Source: Halothiobacillus sp.
Lineage (GTDB): Bacteria > Pseudomonadota > Gammaproteobacteria > Halothiobacillales > Halothiobacillaceae
Assembly (NCBI GenBank): GCA_020061705.1
Contig: JAGUXT010000044.1
Span: forward strand, 1-54,554
Direction: 5' to 3'
Length of the DNA stretch: 54,554 nt
The notes under the pieces were generated by a model that did no database searches, was not told the DNA's origin, and was given only the letters and a program-made list of their open reading frames with translations. This document shows, in pieces, positions 8,391 to 16,473 of this stretch (position 1 is the first letter of the stretch; each line of letters starts with the position of its first letter). Position numbers and translations under genes: made by a program.

Positions 8391-9647
8391 GTGGGACCAA
8401 TCACGCTGTTCGATAAGTCGTTTTTGCAATCTCTGAACATCGACGAATCGGTGTGGTTTGACCACCACTTTCTTACGAACGTCTGCCCGATGTTCTACGT
8501 GGAGACGCTAGCCGATCTCGATAAATCCGTACGCGAAGGCAGGACGCCTGAACAAGAAGTAGGCATCATCGCGTCAAAGTTTCCGGAGATGCACGGCTCT
8601 CCGAACGCACACCACGCGGCGCTTAGCTTGGCGAACCTCATGGGCTACCCGGTACCCATGGATGGCCGGATTCCGCTTGCCTGTGGCCGGCCAGTAAAGA
8701 CGGACGACCGCACCGGCGTAGTCTTTGACCGTTCGCCCGAAGCAGATGCCTTTGCACGATGGCAGCGCGGAGAATTCCGAGAGATTGAGAGGCTGTTTGC
8801 GCGTGACTGGCGAGAAGCTCTCAGGACTCTCGATCTCAATCAGATCGCCGCCGGGTTTCGTGCGATCGGCATTGATGGGAAGAACTGCAAGACCTTAGAG
8901 GATGCTCGGGCAATTGCTATTGCCGTGGCAGCGGGACGCGACAAACCATTCGACAGAATGAAGCTCGCCATTTTGTTCCTGGGTATCCCGCCGGAGAGGC
9001 ACAGATCAATCCTAGAGCGCTGGAACGTTGCGGGCTATCCGCCCCTCGTGGAGTATGCCCCATACACCGCGCACGTCCTGACCGTGGAGGTCTTCTTCCA
9101 ACTCGCGATTGCAGCCAATCTGATCTCGGCGGATCGGGCATCGAATCGCTTGGATATCGCGTACCTCTACTATCTACCGTTCTGCATGCTGTTTGTTTCT
9201 TCCGACCGGTTGCACGAGCGGTGTGCTCCTCTCTTTTTGCGAAAGGATCAAGAGTTTGTCTGGGGGAGCGATCTAAAGGCTGACCTAAAGAGCCTCAACG
9301 CGCACTATGCGGCGCTACCCGAGGCGACAAAGGAGCAAGGCATCATGAGCTTTGCGAGTGGCCCTCCCAAAGATGGAAACTTCCTCGTCACGCGAATTTG
9401 GGATCACCATTTACCCAAGTGGCGACGAATTCGGGACGAACCTAAGCTGCCCCGAGACCCGGAGAAAGAGGCCGCACTCGTCAAGAAATTGAAAGAAGTC
9501 ACGAAAGCTCCAACTCTTAGCCCAGCTGAGGTGGACTTTGATCTGCACAACCCGGATAGCTTGTCCATTCAGCGATTCGTGGCGAAGCGAAAGGGATCTT
9601 GGTGGCAGTTGCCGAAAGACCTTGAAGTATCCGAAGAGAAGGACTGA
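8391..9647 (+). CDS. Unrecognised accessory protein, possible PIN-like nuclease
   Basis: I do not recognise this 418-residue protein as a named family. It is soluble with no signal peptide. The N-terminus (hydrophobic strand then FDKSF, Asp8), the acidic pair in FYVETLADL (Glu38, Asp42), Asp255 in RLDIAYLYYLPF and Asp272 in FVSSDRLHE are spaced as in PIN-like nucleases, where scattered acidic residues chelate a metal. That is inference from pattern only. The start is GTG; AAGAGA lies upstream. The gene stands alone, opposite in direction to its neighbours. It has an inverted-repeat operator in front and palindromic repeats behind, which suggests an acquired defence or stress gene. The C-terminal 60 residues are charged and look flexible. 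Confidence 0.7.
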   Translation: MGPITLFDKSFLQSLNIDESVWFDHHFLTNVCPMFYVETLADLDKSVREGRTPEQEVGIIASKFPEMHGSPNAHHAALSLANLMGYPVPMDGRIPLACGRPVKTDDRTGVVFDRSPEADAFARWQRGEFREIERLFARDWREALRTLDLNQIAAGFRAIGIDGKNCKTLEDARAIAIAVAAGRDKPFDRMKLAILFLGIPPERHRSILERWNVAGYPPLVEYAPYTAHVLTVEVFFQLAIAANLISADRASNRLDIAYLYYLPFCMLFVSSDRLHERCAPLFLRKDQEFVWGSDLKADLKSLNAHYAALPEATKEQGIMSFASGPPKDGNFLVTRIWDHHLPKWRRIRDEPKLPRDPEKEAALVKKLKEVTKAPTLSPAEVDFDLHNPDSLSIQRFVAKRKGSWWQLPKDLEVSEEKD

Positions 9648-9688
9648 GTGGAGGAAACCGGGGACAGCCCGCGTAGGGCGGAATAGCA

Positions 9689-9758
9689 CGGCGTATTTAC
9701 GCCGCATGGCGTTAGTGCGGTCATTCATTCCGGTGCATTACGCATTCGCTAATGCACC
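9689..9758. repeat. Two short palindromic repeats behind the accessory gene
   Basis: CGGCGTA-TT-TACGCCG (9689-9704) and GGTGCATTA (9732-9740) with TAATGCACC (9750-9758) are perfect inverted repeats. The second belongs to a class of extragenic palindromes, rich in GGTGC-ATTA-type arms, that is widespread in proteobacteria. They may end transcription of the accessory gene or mark an insertion boundary. Confidence 0.6.
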
Positions 9759-9823
9759 CTACCGCGACAGAAGAAAATAATGCGCCGAACCGCAAGATTT
9801 TCGTTGAGAGTGAGCGATAACCC

Positions 9824-10510
9824 CTACTCCACTTCACCGCATTTCAAATTCCCCGGCACCGCCACATTAATAAAGCGTGGATGTGGCAGATTCAATTCCT
9901 GCATTTTCTTTTCAAACGCGGCTTGATCCAGGCCGACAATATACGGATTGATTTCCTTTTCCTGCGCCACCGAACTTACATGGCGGCCGTTGTAATCATG
10001 CGCCGGGTAGACCAGGGTTTCGTCCGGATAGGCCAGCAGTTTTTGCAGGCTGGCATACATTTTCTTGGCGCAGCCTTGCTGAAAGTCCGTGCGCCCACAG
10101 GCGTCAATCAACAGGGTGTCACCGGTGAACAAGCAGTTGCGCCACGCGTAACTGGTGCAGCCATCGGTATGCCCCGGGGTACAGATCGAACGAATCACTT
10201 CATTACCGAAGGCCAGCACATCGCCCTCGCCCATCAGAATATCGGCACAATCCAGCTCGGTGCCTGCACCTGCCACGAATTTCGCCCCGGTGGCATGGCG
10301 CAGCTTGCCGCCGCCGGTAATGTGGTCAGCATGCACATGTGTTTCGAGGATGTAACGCAAATTGACACCCATCTCGGCGATTACCGCTAAATCCCGCTCC
10401 GCTTGCTCCAGCACCGGGTCAATCACAATGGCATCACGCGTCACTGGATCAGCCAGCAGGTAGGTATACGTCCAGGTACTCGGATCAAACAATTGACGAA
10501 ACAGAATCAT
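9824..10510 (-). CDS. Persulfide (sulfur) dioxygenase, ETHE1-type metallo-beta-lactamase fold
   Basis: ETHE1-like enzymes use iron and O2 to oxidise glutathione persulfide to sulfite. The protein has 228 aa, with the metal motif THVHADHITG near residue 58, a further His in TPGHTDGCTSY, Asp in FTGDTLLIDACGRTDFQQG and His in VYPAHDYNG. The CGRTDFQ signature separates ETHE1 proteins from glyoxalase II. It stands alone between the accessory island and a divergent membrane protein gene. It suggests sulfide or sulfane-sulfur oxidation in this organism. Confidence 0.93.
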   Translation of the reverse strand: MILFRQLFDPSTWTYTYLLADPVTRDAIVIDPVLEQAERDLAVIAEMGVNLRYILETHVHADHITGGGKLRHATGAKFVAGAGTELDCADILMGEGDVLAFGNEVIRSICTPGHTDGCTSYAWRNCLFTGDTLLIDACGRTDFQQGCAKKMYASLQKLLAYPDETLVYPAHDYNGRHVSSVAQEKEINPYIVGLDQAAFEKKMQELNLPHPRFINVAVPGNLKCGEVE

Positions 10511-10599
10511 GGCAAGCTCCTAATCAATAAACCAAGGTGATAGACGCATCATAATACGTCGGGGGCCTTAAATTGGCACATGCAAGATGCGACTAGTTC

Positions 10600-11886
10600 A
10601 TGTTTAATGACCCCATGGAAAACATCGTTGCATTGCAGCATCTGGGTCTTGCCCTTGCCATCGGCCTTCTGATCGGTACCGAGCGCGGCTGGCATTCGCG
10701 CAACGCGCATCATGGCCAGCGCGTGGCGGGCGTGCGTACATTCGGATTGACGGCACTGACCGGGGGACTGGTCGGTGTATTGGGTTCCGCACTTGACCCA
10801 CTGTTTATGGGGTTGGCGCTTATCAGCTTTGCCGCCTTGGTGATCGTGAGTTATTGGCTGGAAAACGCCGCGCCCGCGCAGGAGCCCGATCGCGGCATCA
10901 CCACGGAAGTCGCCCTCATCACCACGTTTATACTCGGGCTCAGCGCAACCGCCGGGCAGGCGCTGATCGCCGCCATCAGCGCAGTGGTCATCACCACATT
11001 GTTGGGGCTCAAGCCGATATTGCACGCCTGGGTTCGCCATTTATCCGCCGAAGAGATCAACGCCAGCATCAAATTCCTGCTGATTTCGGTGGTCTTGCTT
11101 CCGCTTTTGCCCAACCAGGGCTACGGCCCGTGGCAGGCGTTCAACCCCTACCTGACCTGGTGGATGGTGGTACTGGTTTCCGGCCTGTCGTTTAGCGGCT
11201 ACATCGCCATCAAATGGGTAGGCGAGCGCCAGGGCATCATGCTGGCCAGCCTGCTCGGCGGCCTCGTATCCTCCACCGCCACCACGATCACCCTTGCCCA
11301 ACATGCGCGCGCACTGCGCTTTACCCCGGCGTTGTTGGCCGCCGGCATCCTCGCGGCCTCAAGTATCATGTTCATTCGCGTGGCGATTGAGGCTGGTGTG
11401 GTCAATACTGAGCTACTGCCCAAGCTGCTGCCCCCCTTGCTCATCATGAGTCTGGTTCACCTCGGCGGAGCTTTTTGGTTATGGCGACACAGCAAGGTCG
11501 AACCAGATAGCCCCGTCCTCAACGAAGCCTCCTCACTCAGCAACCCGTTCGAACTGGGAAGCGCCCTGAAATTCGGCCTCTTGCTGAGCGCCATCCTGAT
11601 CCTTTCAATCGGTGCGCGCGAACTGTTTGGCGACACCGGCCTGTATGCTCTCGCGTTTATCAGCGGCCTGGCCGATGTGGATGCACTAACCCTGTCCACC
11701 GCGCGCATGAGCTTGGGCGATCTTGCCGCTGATACCGCACGCAACACCATCCTGATTGCCACCTTCACCAACACCGGGGTCAAGCTTCTGCTGGCCTATG
11801 TCATCGGCGGGCGCGCTCTTGGCCTGCGTGCGGGTGCCGTGGTGCTCGCTGCAATCGCGCTCGCGGCCCTCAGTCTCACCCTCTAA
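10600..11886 (+). CDS. MgtC/SapB-DUF4010 family membrane protein
   Basis: The protein has 428 residues with about twelve hydrophobic helices. The N-terminal third carries the MgtC/SapB signature (ALAIGLLIGTERGW, then RVAGVRTFGLTALTGGL), and the remainder matches the DUF4010 type of extension. The role of these proteins is not settled; MgtC homologues affect magnesium stress and ATP synthase in pathogens. A start at 10600 or at the ATG five codons later (10615) is possible. It is divergent from the persulfide dioxygenase and followed 20 bases later by amgK. Confidence 0.82.
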   Translation: MFNDPMENIVALQHLGLALAIGLLIGTERGWHSRNAHHGQRVAGVRTFGLTALTGGLVGVLGSALDPLFMGLALISFAALVIVSYWLENAAPAQEPDRGITTEVALITTFILGLSATAGQALIAAISAVVITTLLGLKPILHAWVRHLSAEEINASIKFLLISVVLLPLLPNQGYGPWQAFNPYLTWWMVVLVSGLSFSGYIAIKWVGERQGIMLASLLGGLVSSTATTITLAQHARALRFTPALLAAGILAASSIMFIRVAIEAGVVNTELLPKLLPPLLIMSLVHLGGAFWLWRHSKVEPDSPVLNEASSLSNPFELGSALKFGLLLSAILILSIGARELFGDTGLYALAFISGLADVDALTLSTARMSLGDLAADTARNTILIATFTNTGVKLLLAYVIGGRALGLRAGAVVLAAIALAALSLTL

Positions 11887-11906
11887 AAACCAACCCTGCT
11901 TCAATC

Positions 11907-12911
11907 ATGCAACACAACGACCCACGCCTGAATCTCATCCTCGACTGGTTACGCAACACGCTCCAACTTGATGTCCAAAGTCTCGAACCCGCCTCCGCCG
12001 ATGCCAGCTTCCGCCGCTATTTTCGCGCCAGCGTGCTCGAACATGGAGAGCCCGTCACCCGCATCGTCATGGATGCCCCGCCCGCACATGAAGACATCCG
12101 CCCCTTCCTGCGCATCGACCAGCACCTTGCCGCCTGCGGCGTTCACGTCCCGCATATTTACGACTACAGCATCGAGCACGGCCTGATGCTGCTCGAAGAT
12201 CTTGGCAACACACCCTATCTTGCCGCTTTACAAAAGGCATCACCCAACACCGTCGATACTCTTTACGGCGACGCACTGCGCGCCTTGCTGCACCTGCAAA
12301 GCTGCCCCAGCGCCGATCTTCCCGCCTACGACCGCCCCAAACTCAGCAGCGAAATGCAGCTCTTCGACCACTGGTACCTGCGCCAGCATCTCGGACTCTG
12401 CCTGAACGACGACGACCTCAAGCTAATTAACAGCACCTACGCTCAACTCGCCGCACGCGCCCTCACCCAGCCGCAAGGCTTTGTGCACCGCGACTACCAC
12501 AGCCGCAACCTCATGCTTACCCTCGACCATCCGCCTGGCATTATCGACTTCCAGGATGCCGTGCACGGCCCGATCACCTATGACCTCGCCTCACTTTTAC
12601 GCGACAGTTATATCGAATGGCCGGAAGAACAAGTCGAAGCATGGTTGCGCCAGCACCACCACGCGCTGCAACAAAGCCAGCCCGACATCCCCGCGTGGGA
12701 ACAATTCAAAACCGACTTCGACTGGATGAGCGCGCAACGCCACCTCAAGGTTCTCGGCATCTTCGCCCGCCTGCACCACCGCGACGGCAAAAGCGGCTAC
12801 CTCGCCGACCTGCCGCTTACCCTGCGCAACCTGCACCGCTCGCTCGCCCCCTACCCCGAATTTGCCGACTTTATCGACTGGCTCAACCAACACGGCTGCG
12901 CCCGCCCATGA
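11907..12911 (+). CDS. amgK: N-acetylmuramate/N-acetylglucosamine anomeric kinase
   Basis: AmgK phosphorylates MurNAc (and GlcNAc) at C1 with ATP, a cytoplasmic step of the cell-wall recycling route that bypasses MurA. The protein has 334 aa with the aminoglycoside-phosphotransferase fold: DASFRRYFR near the N-terminus, the catalytic loop HRDYHSRNLML and the metal-binding IIDFQDAVHGPITYDLASLLRD-type segment. The start of murU overlaps its stop (ATGA), and the amgK-murU pair supports this call over a generic phosphotransferase. Confidence 0.92.
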   Translation: MQHNDPRLNLILDWLRNTLQLDVQSLEPASADASFRRYFRASVLEHGEPVTRIVMDAPPAHEDIRPFLRIDQHLAACGVHVPHIYDYSIEHGLMLLEDLGNTPYLAALQKASPNTVDTLYGDALRALLHLQSCPSADLPAYDRPKLSSEMQLFDHWYLRQHLGLCLNDDDLKLINSTYAQLAARALTQPQGFVHRDYHSRNLMLTLDHPPGIIDFQDAVHGPITYDLASLLRDSYIEWPEEQVEAWLRQHHHALQQSQPDIPAWEQFKTDFDWMSAQRHLKVLGIFARLHHRDGKSGYLADLPLTLRNLHRSLAPYPEFADFIDWLNQHGCARP

Positions 12912-13606
12912 ACACTCGCATGAAAGCAATGATCCTTGCCGCCGGTGAAGGCCGCCGCATGCAGCCACTCACCCTCACCACCCCCAAACCCCTGCTCTGC
13001 GTGCATGGTATCCCGCTGATCGAACAGCACATCCGCCGACTGGTGGACGCAGGCATCACACAGATCGTCATCAACACCGCCTACCTCGGTGCCAAAATCC
13101 ACGCCGCGCTCGGCACCGGCGCAAAGCTCGGCGCAACCATCTGCTACTCCCATGAAGGAGAAACGGGACTGGAGACCGCAGGCGGCATCCGCCGCGCCCT
13201 GCCACTGCTCGGCTCAAACCCCTTCATTCTGGTCAATGCCGACATCTACACCGACTACGACTACCGCCAACTCCTCACCCCGCGCCAAACCCCGGCGCAC
13301 CTCGTCATGGTCAGCAATCCGCCGCAACACCCCAAGGGCGATTTTCGTCTCGAATACGGCCTGATACGCAACCTCAGCGCAGCCGCACACGGCCACCACC
13401 CCGCCCCAACGCTCACCTACGCCGGCATAGCGCGCTTCCACCCGCACTTTTTCCACCACATCCCACCAGGCAAACACCCCCTCGCCCCACTGCTGCGCCA
13501 GGCCGCCGACCTCGGCCACATCAGCGGCGAACACTACCAGGGCGAATGGCACGACATCGGCACGCCGGAACGTCTGGCGGCGCTGAATCACCCAAGTGCA
13601 ATGTAA
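12908..13606 (+). CDS. murU: N-acetylmuramate alpha-1-phosphate uridylyltransferase
   Basis: MurU converts MurNAc-1-phosphate and UTP to UDP-MurNAc, completing the recycling branch begun by AmgK. The 232-residue protein opens with the nucleotidyltransferase signature MILAAGEGRRMQPLTLTTPK and has a VNADIYTDYDY metal site and a GEWHDIGTPERL C-terminal motif. The ATG at 12908 overlaps the amgK stop. The reading frame is open further upstream, but that part is shadow sequence inside amgK. No plus-strand T-tract follows the gene. Confidence 0.92.
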   Translation: MNTRMKAMILAAGEGRRMQPLTLTTPKPLLCVHGIPLIEQHIRRLVDAGITQIVINTAYLGAKIHAALGTGAKLGATICYSHEGETGLETAGGIRRALPLLGSNPFILVNADIYTDYDYRQLLTPRQTPAHLVMVSNPPQHPKGDFRLEYGLIRNLSAAAHGHHPAPTLTYAGIARFHPHFFHHIPPGKHPLAPLLRQAADLGHISGEHYQGEWHDIGTPERLAALNHPSAM

Positions 13607-13631
13607 GGGGTTCAAGCCAAATAACAGGCAC

Positions 13632-13655
13632 AAAAAAGGGGCGATGAACGCCCCT
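13632..13655 (-). terminator. Intrinsic terminator of rho
   Basis: Read on the minus strand, the stem AGGGGCG/CGCCCCT (arms 13649-13655 and 13637-13643, five-base loop) is followed by a run of six T. It lies about 20 bases after the rho stop codon. It also separates rho from the convergent amgK-murU pair. Confidence 0.8.
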
Positions 13656-13675
13656 CTCCACTTAGCAAACAATGC

Positions 13676-14932
13676 TTAACGTTTCATGGCATCCCAGAAT
13701 TCGTTATTCGCCTTGGTCTTGGTCAGGCGATCAAGCAAAAACTCCATCGACTCCAGCTCGCCCATGCTGTGCAGGAATTTGCGCAGAATCCACATCTTCT
13801 GCATTTCTTCATTGTCGGTGAGCAACTCTTCGCGGCGGGTGCCGGAGCGGTTGATGTCGATGGCCGGGTAGACGCGTTTTTCCGCCAGCTTGCGGTTGAG
13901 GTGCACTTCGCTGTTGCCTGTGCCCTTGAATTCTTCGTAGATCACCTCGTCCATTTTCGAACCGGTGTCGATCAGCGCGGTGGCGATAATGGTCAGTGAG
14001 CCACCTTCTTCAAGGTTGCGTGCGGCGCCGAAGAAGCGCTTGGGCTTTTGCAGGGCGTTGGCATCCACGCCGCCTGTCAATACCTTGCCACTTGATGGCT
14101 GGACGATGTTGTAGGCGCGCGCAAGGCGGGTGATGGAGTCGAGCAGAATCACCACGTCGCGCTTGTGTTCGACCAGACGCTTGGCCTTGTCGATGACCAT
14201 TTCGGCGACTTGCACATGACGGGTGGCGGGTTCATCGAAGGTCGAGGCGATCACTTCGCCGCGCACGGTGCGCTGCATTTCGGTCACTTCTTCCGGGCGC
14301 TCGTCGATCAGCAGAACGATCAGGTAGCACTCGGGGTAGTTGGCGGTAATGCTCTGCGCAATGTTCTGCAACATCATGGTCTTGCCGGCCTTGGGCGGCG
14401 CGATAATTAGGCCGCGTTGGCCTTTGCCCATGGGTGCGACGATGTCGATGATGCGTGCGGTCAAATCTTCGGTGCTGCCGTTGCCGCGCTCCATGCGCAT
14501 ACGCTTTTCAGGATGCAGCGGGGTGAGGTTTTCAAACGGCACTTTGCCTTTGGTGTTTTCGGGCGGCTCGAAGTTGATCGAATCAACCTTGAGCAAGGCG
14601 AAATAGCGCTCGCCTTCTTTCGGCGGGCGGATAGTGCCCGATACAGTGTCACCGGTTTGCAGGCCAAAGCGACGAATCTGGCTGGGTGAAACGTAGATAT
14701 CGTCAGGGCCCGCCAGGTATGAATCGTCTGGCGTACGCAGGAAACCAAAGCCGTCGGAAAGAATTTCAAGCACGCCATCGCTGTAAATGGGTTCGCCAGT
14801 TTTGGCGTGGGCTTTAAGGATGACAAACAACAAATCCTGTTTGCGGGCGCGGGCAATGTTTTCAATGCCTAATGATTCAGCCAAGGCAAATAGCTCGGCG
14901 GCTGGTTTTTTCTTGAGTTCGGTAAGATTCAT
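13676..14932 (-). CDS. rho: Transcription termination factor Rho
   Basis: Rho is the hexameric RNA helicase that ends transcription at Rho-dependent sites. The protein has 418 aa, the normal length, beginning [20 protein letters not shown]. It has an RNA-binding domain ([13 protein letters not shown]), Walker [10 protein letters not shown], Walker [16 protein letters not shown] and the secondary-site region [19 protein letters not shown]. The open frame extends 28 codons upstream, but MNLTELK is the family start. No clear Shine-Dalgarno sequence precedes it; the leader there reads CCTCCTCGA. trxA lies upstream on the same strand in the common trxA-rho order, though a terminator-like hairpin separates them. 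Confidence 0.97.
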   Translation of the reverse strand: MNLTELKKKPAAELFALAESLGIENIARARKQDLLFVILKAHAKTGEPIYSDGVLEILSDGFGFLRTPDDSYLAGPDDIYVSPSQIRRFGLQTGDTVSGTIRPPKEGERYFALLKVDSINFEPPENTKGKVPFENLTPLHPEKRMRMERGNGSTEDLTARIIDIVAPMGKGQRGLIIAPPKAGKTMMLQNIAQSITANYPECYLIVLLIDERPEEVTEMQRTVRGEVIASTFDEPATRHVQVAEMVIDKAKRLVEHKRDVVILLDSITRLARAYNIVQPSSGKVLTGGVDANALQKPKRFFGAARNLEEGGSLTIIATALIDTGSKMDEVIYEEFKGTGNSEVHLNRKLAEKRVYPAIDINRSGTRREELLTDNEEMQKMWILRKFLHSMGELESMEFLLDRLTKTKANNEFWDAMKR

Positions 14933-15121
14933 TCGAGGAGGATTTTCAATAACGATAGGAGCTGCCGACCAGAATAGGTCAAGGCAAGGAGGAGGGTTTG
15001 GGACGCTTAACTGCAAACACCAACCGAGTTAAAGGCCGCGTTAGAGGCAAAGTAGTAACGTCAGATTTGTGCGCTGAAGCGGCGTGGAAAACGAACGGAG
15101 GCCGTTGTTCACGCAAAAGAA

Positions 15122-15147
15122 ATCGCCTTCAAATGAATGAAGGCGAT
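15122..15147 (-). terminator. Intrinsic terminator of trxA
   Basis: A perfect 10-bp stem (ATCGCCTTCA/TGAAGGCGAT) with a six-base loop is followed on the minus strand by TTCTTTT. It lies about 85 bases after the trxA stop. It would separate trxA from rho. The rest of the 15019-15231 gap holds no supported gene. Confidence 0.72.
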
Positions 15148-15231
15148 GGAAAATAGCACGCACACCATGCCACGTCTAGATTTATTACGCGGCAATGAGG
15201 CGATAGTTGAACAGCAATCGCCAAAAATGAC

Positions 15232-15558
15232 TTAAAGCTGGCCGTCGAGGAAACTGGCGAGCTGCGATTTGGAGAGGGCGCCTACCTTGGTGGCGGCAAC
15301 TGCGCCATCCTTGAACAGCATCAGCGTAGGGATGCCGCGAATGCCGTACTTGGGCGGCGTGCCGGGGTTTTCGTCAATATTCAGCTTGGCGACCTTGACG
15401 CGACCAGCATAGTCCTTGGCAATTTCTTCAAGAATTGGCGCAATCATGCGGCAAGGGCCACACCATTCCGCCCAATAATCAACCAGCACAGGAATGTCGC
15501 TCTTTAAAACATCGTTTTCAAAATCGGCATCAGACAGATAAACAATATTCTCGCTCAC
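15232..15558 (-). CDS. trxA: Thioredoxin 1
   Basis: This is the general cytoplasmic disulfide reductase, reduced by thioredoxin reductase. The 108-residue protein has the classic active site WAEWCGPC (Cys33, Cys36), then [34 protein letters not shown] with the cis-proline, and LMLFKDG. The correct start is a GTG (protein begins [10 protein letters not shown]) with an AAAGGAG site seven bases before it. The upstream ATG of the longer frame would add 39 residues that do not belong to the family. Confidence 0.96.
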   Translation of the reverse strand: MSENIVYLSDADFENDVLKSDIPVLVDYWAEWCGPCRMIAPILEEIAKDYAGRVKVAKLNIDENPGTPPKYGIRGIPTLMLFKDGAVAATKVGALSKSQLASFLDGQL

Positions 15559-15681
15559 GCGGTATCTCCTTTGGGAGGATGGAAAAACGGGGCCGAACCC
15601 CATACTTGGAAACTTCAATGCACCATGAACTGGGACGATTTTGCGGCGTGCTTGGCGCGATTGCAAGTTACGCACTTGGTT

Positions 15682-16473
15682 TTACGCCTTACTCACACTT
15701 TGTAAGTTCAGCCCAATTGGGCATTCAATCTCCACCGCCAGCGGCAGATGATCCGAATGCGGCAACTGCAAAACTTCAGCCTTGTGTAAGCGCAAACTGG
15801 GACTGAGCAAAATATAATCAATCATGCGACTGGGGCGCCAACTGGGAAAGGTGTGCAGCTCCTGCTCCGGCAGCAGCAATCCCGAACGCTGTTGCAACAT
15901 GCGCAACTCAGGCGAATGCGGCAAACAGTTGAAATCGCCCATCAGCACGGCATGAGGCTCGTTGTGCAACAGCTCGGCCACAAACGCCATCTGCTTCATG
16001 CGCGCCCCCCGCCCCAGGGCAAGGTGCATGACCGCCACGGCTAAACGCGCCTTGCCGCAGCCGAAGTAAGCCAGCATCACACCGCGCCCCGGCACAATGC
16101 CCGGCAGGGCATGATGCTCGACCACATAGGGCGTGTAGCGCGCCAGCAACCCCAGGCTGTGCTTGGCAAAATGGCCAAAATCACGGTTGGTTTGATGCCG
16201 CCAAAACGGCAGGCCGGCGCGGGTGGCAAGGTACTCGGTTTGATTTACGTATTGGCTACGCAAACTGCCCGCATCCACTTCCTGCAAGCCCACAATGTCG
16301 TAGTCCGCCAAAGCCATGGCAATATTATCCAGGTTCCTGGAGCGCCCGGGCGAAGGTAAAAAGTGCTTCCAGCTATTACCCACATAATCATGATAGGCAC
16401 GGCTGGAGATGCCGACCTGAATGTTATAACTCAGCAGCCGCAGGCGCTGCCCGTGTAGCTTTGCTGCGTGCAT
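15682..16473 (-). CDS. Endonuclease/exonuclease/phosphatase family hydrolase
   Basis: This 263-residue protein has the EEP fold of metal-dependent phosphodiesterases. Motifs in order are SYNIQVG near the start, VGLQEVDAG (metal Glu), VMHLALGRGAR, MGDFNCLPHSPEL (catalytic Asp/Asn) and HSDHLPLAVEIE at the end. The substrate (nucleic acid, phosphoinositide or lipid) cannot be decided. The ATG at 16473 overlaps the stop of the upstream acetolactate-synthase-like gene, so the two share an mRNA. A GTG one codon earlier is also possible. Confidence 0.87.
   Translation of the reverse strand: MHAAKLHGQRLRLLSYNIQVGISSRAYHDYVGNSWKHFLPSPGRSRNLDNIAMALADYDIVGLQEVDAGSLRSQYVNQTEYLATRAGLPFWRHQTNRDFGHFAKHSLGLLARYTPYVVEHHALPGIVPGRGVMLAYFGCGKARLAVAVMHLALGRGARMKQMAFVAELLHNEPHAVLMGDFNCLPHSPELRMLQQRSGLLLPEQELHTFPSWRPSRMIDYILLSPSLRLHKAEVLQLPHSDHLPLAVEIECPIGLNLQSVSKA

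Noticed and set aside
12617-12907. N-terminal extension of murU
   Set aside because: The extension is an Arg/Pro-rich shadow of amgK; the ATG at 12908 overlaps the amgK stop and matches the family start.
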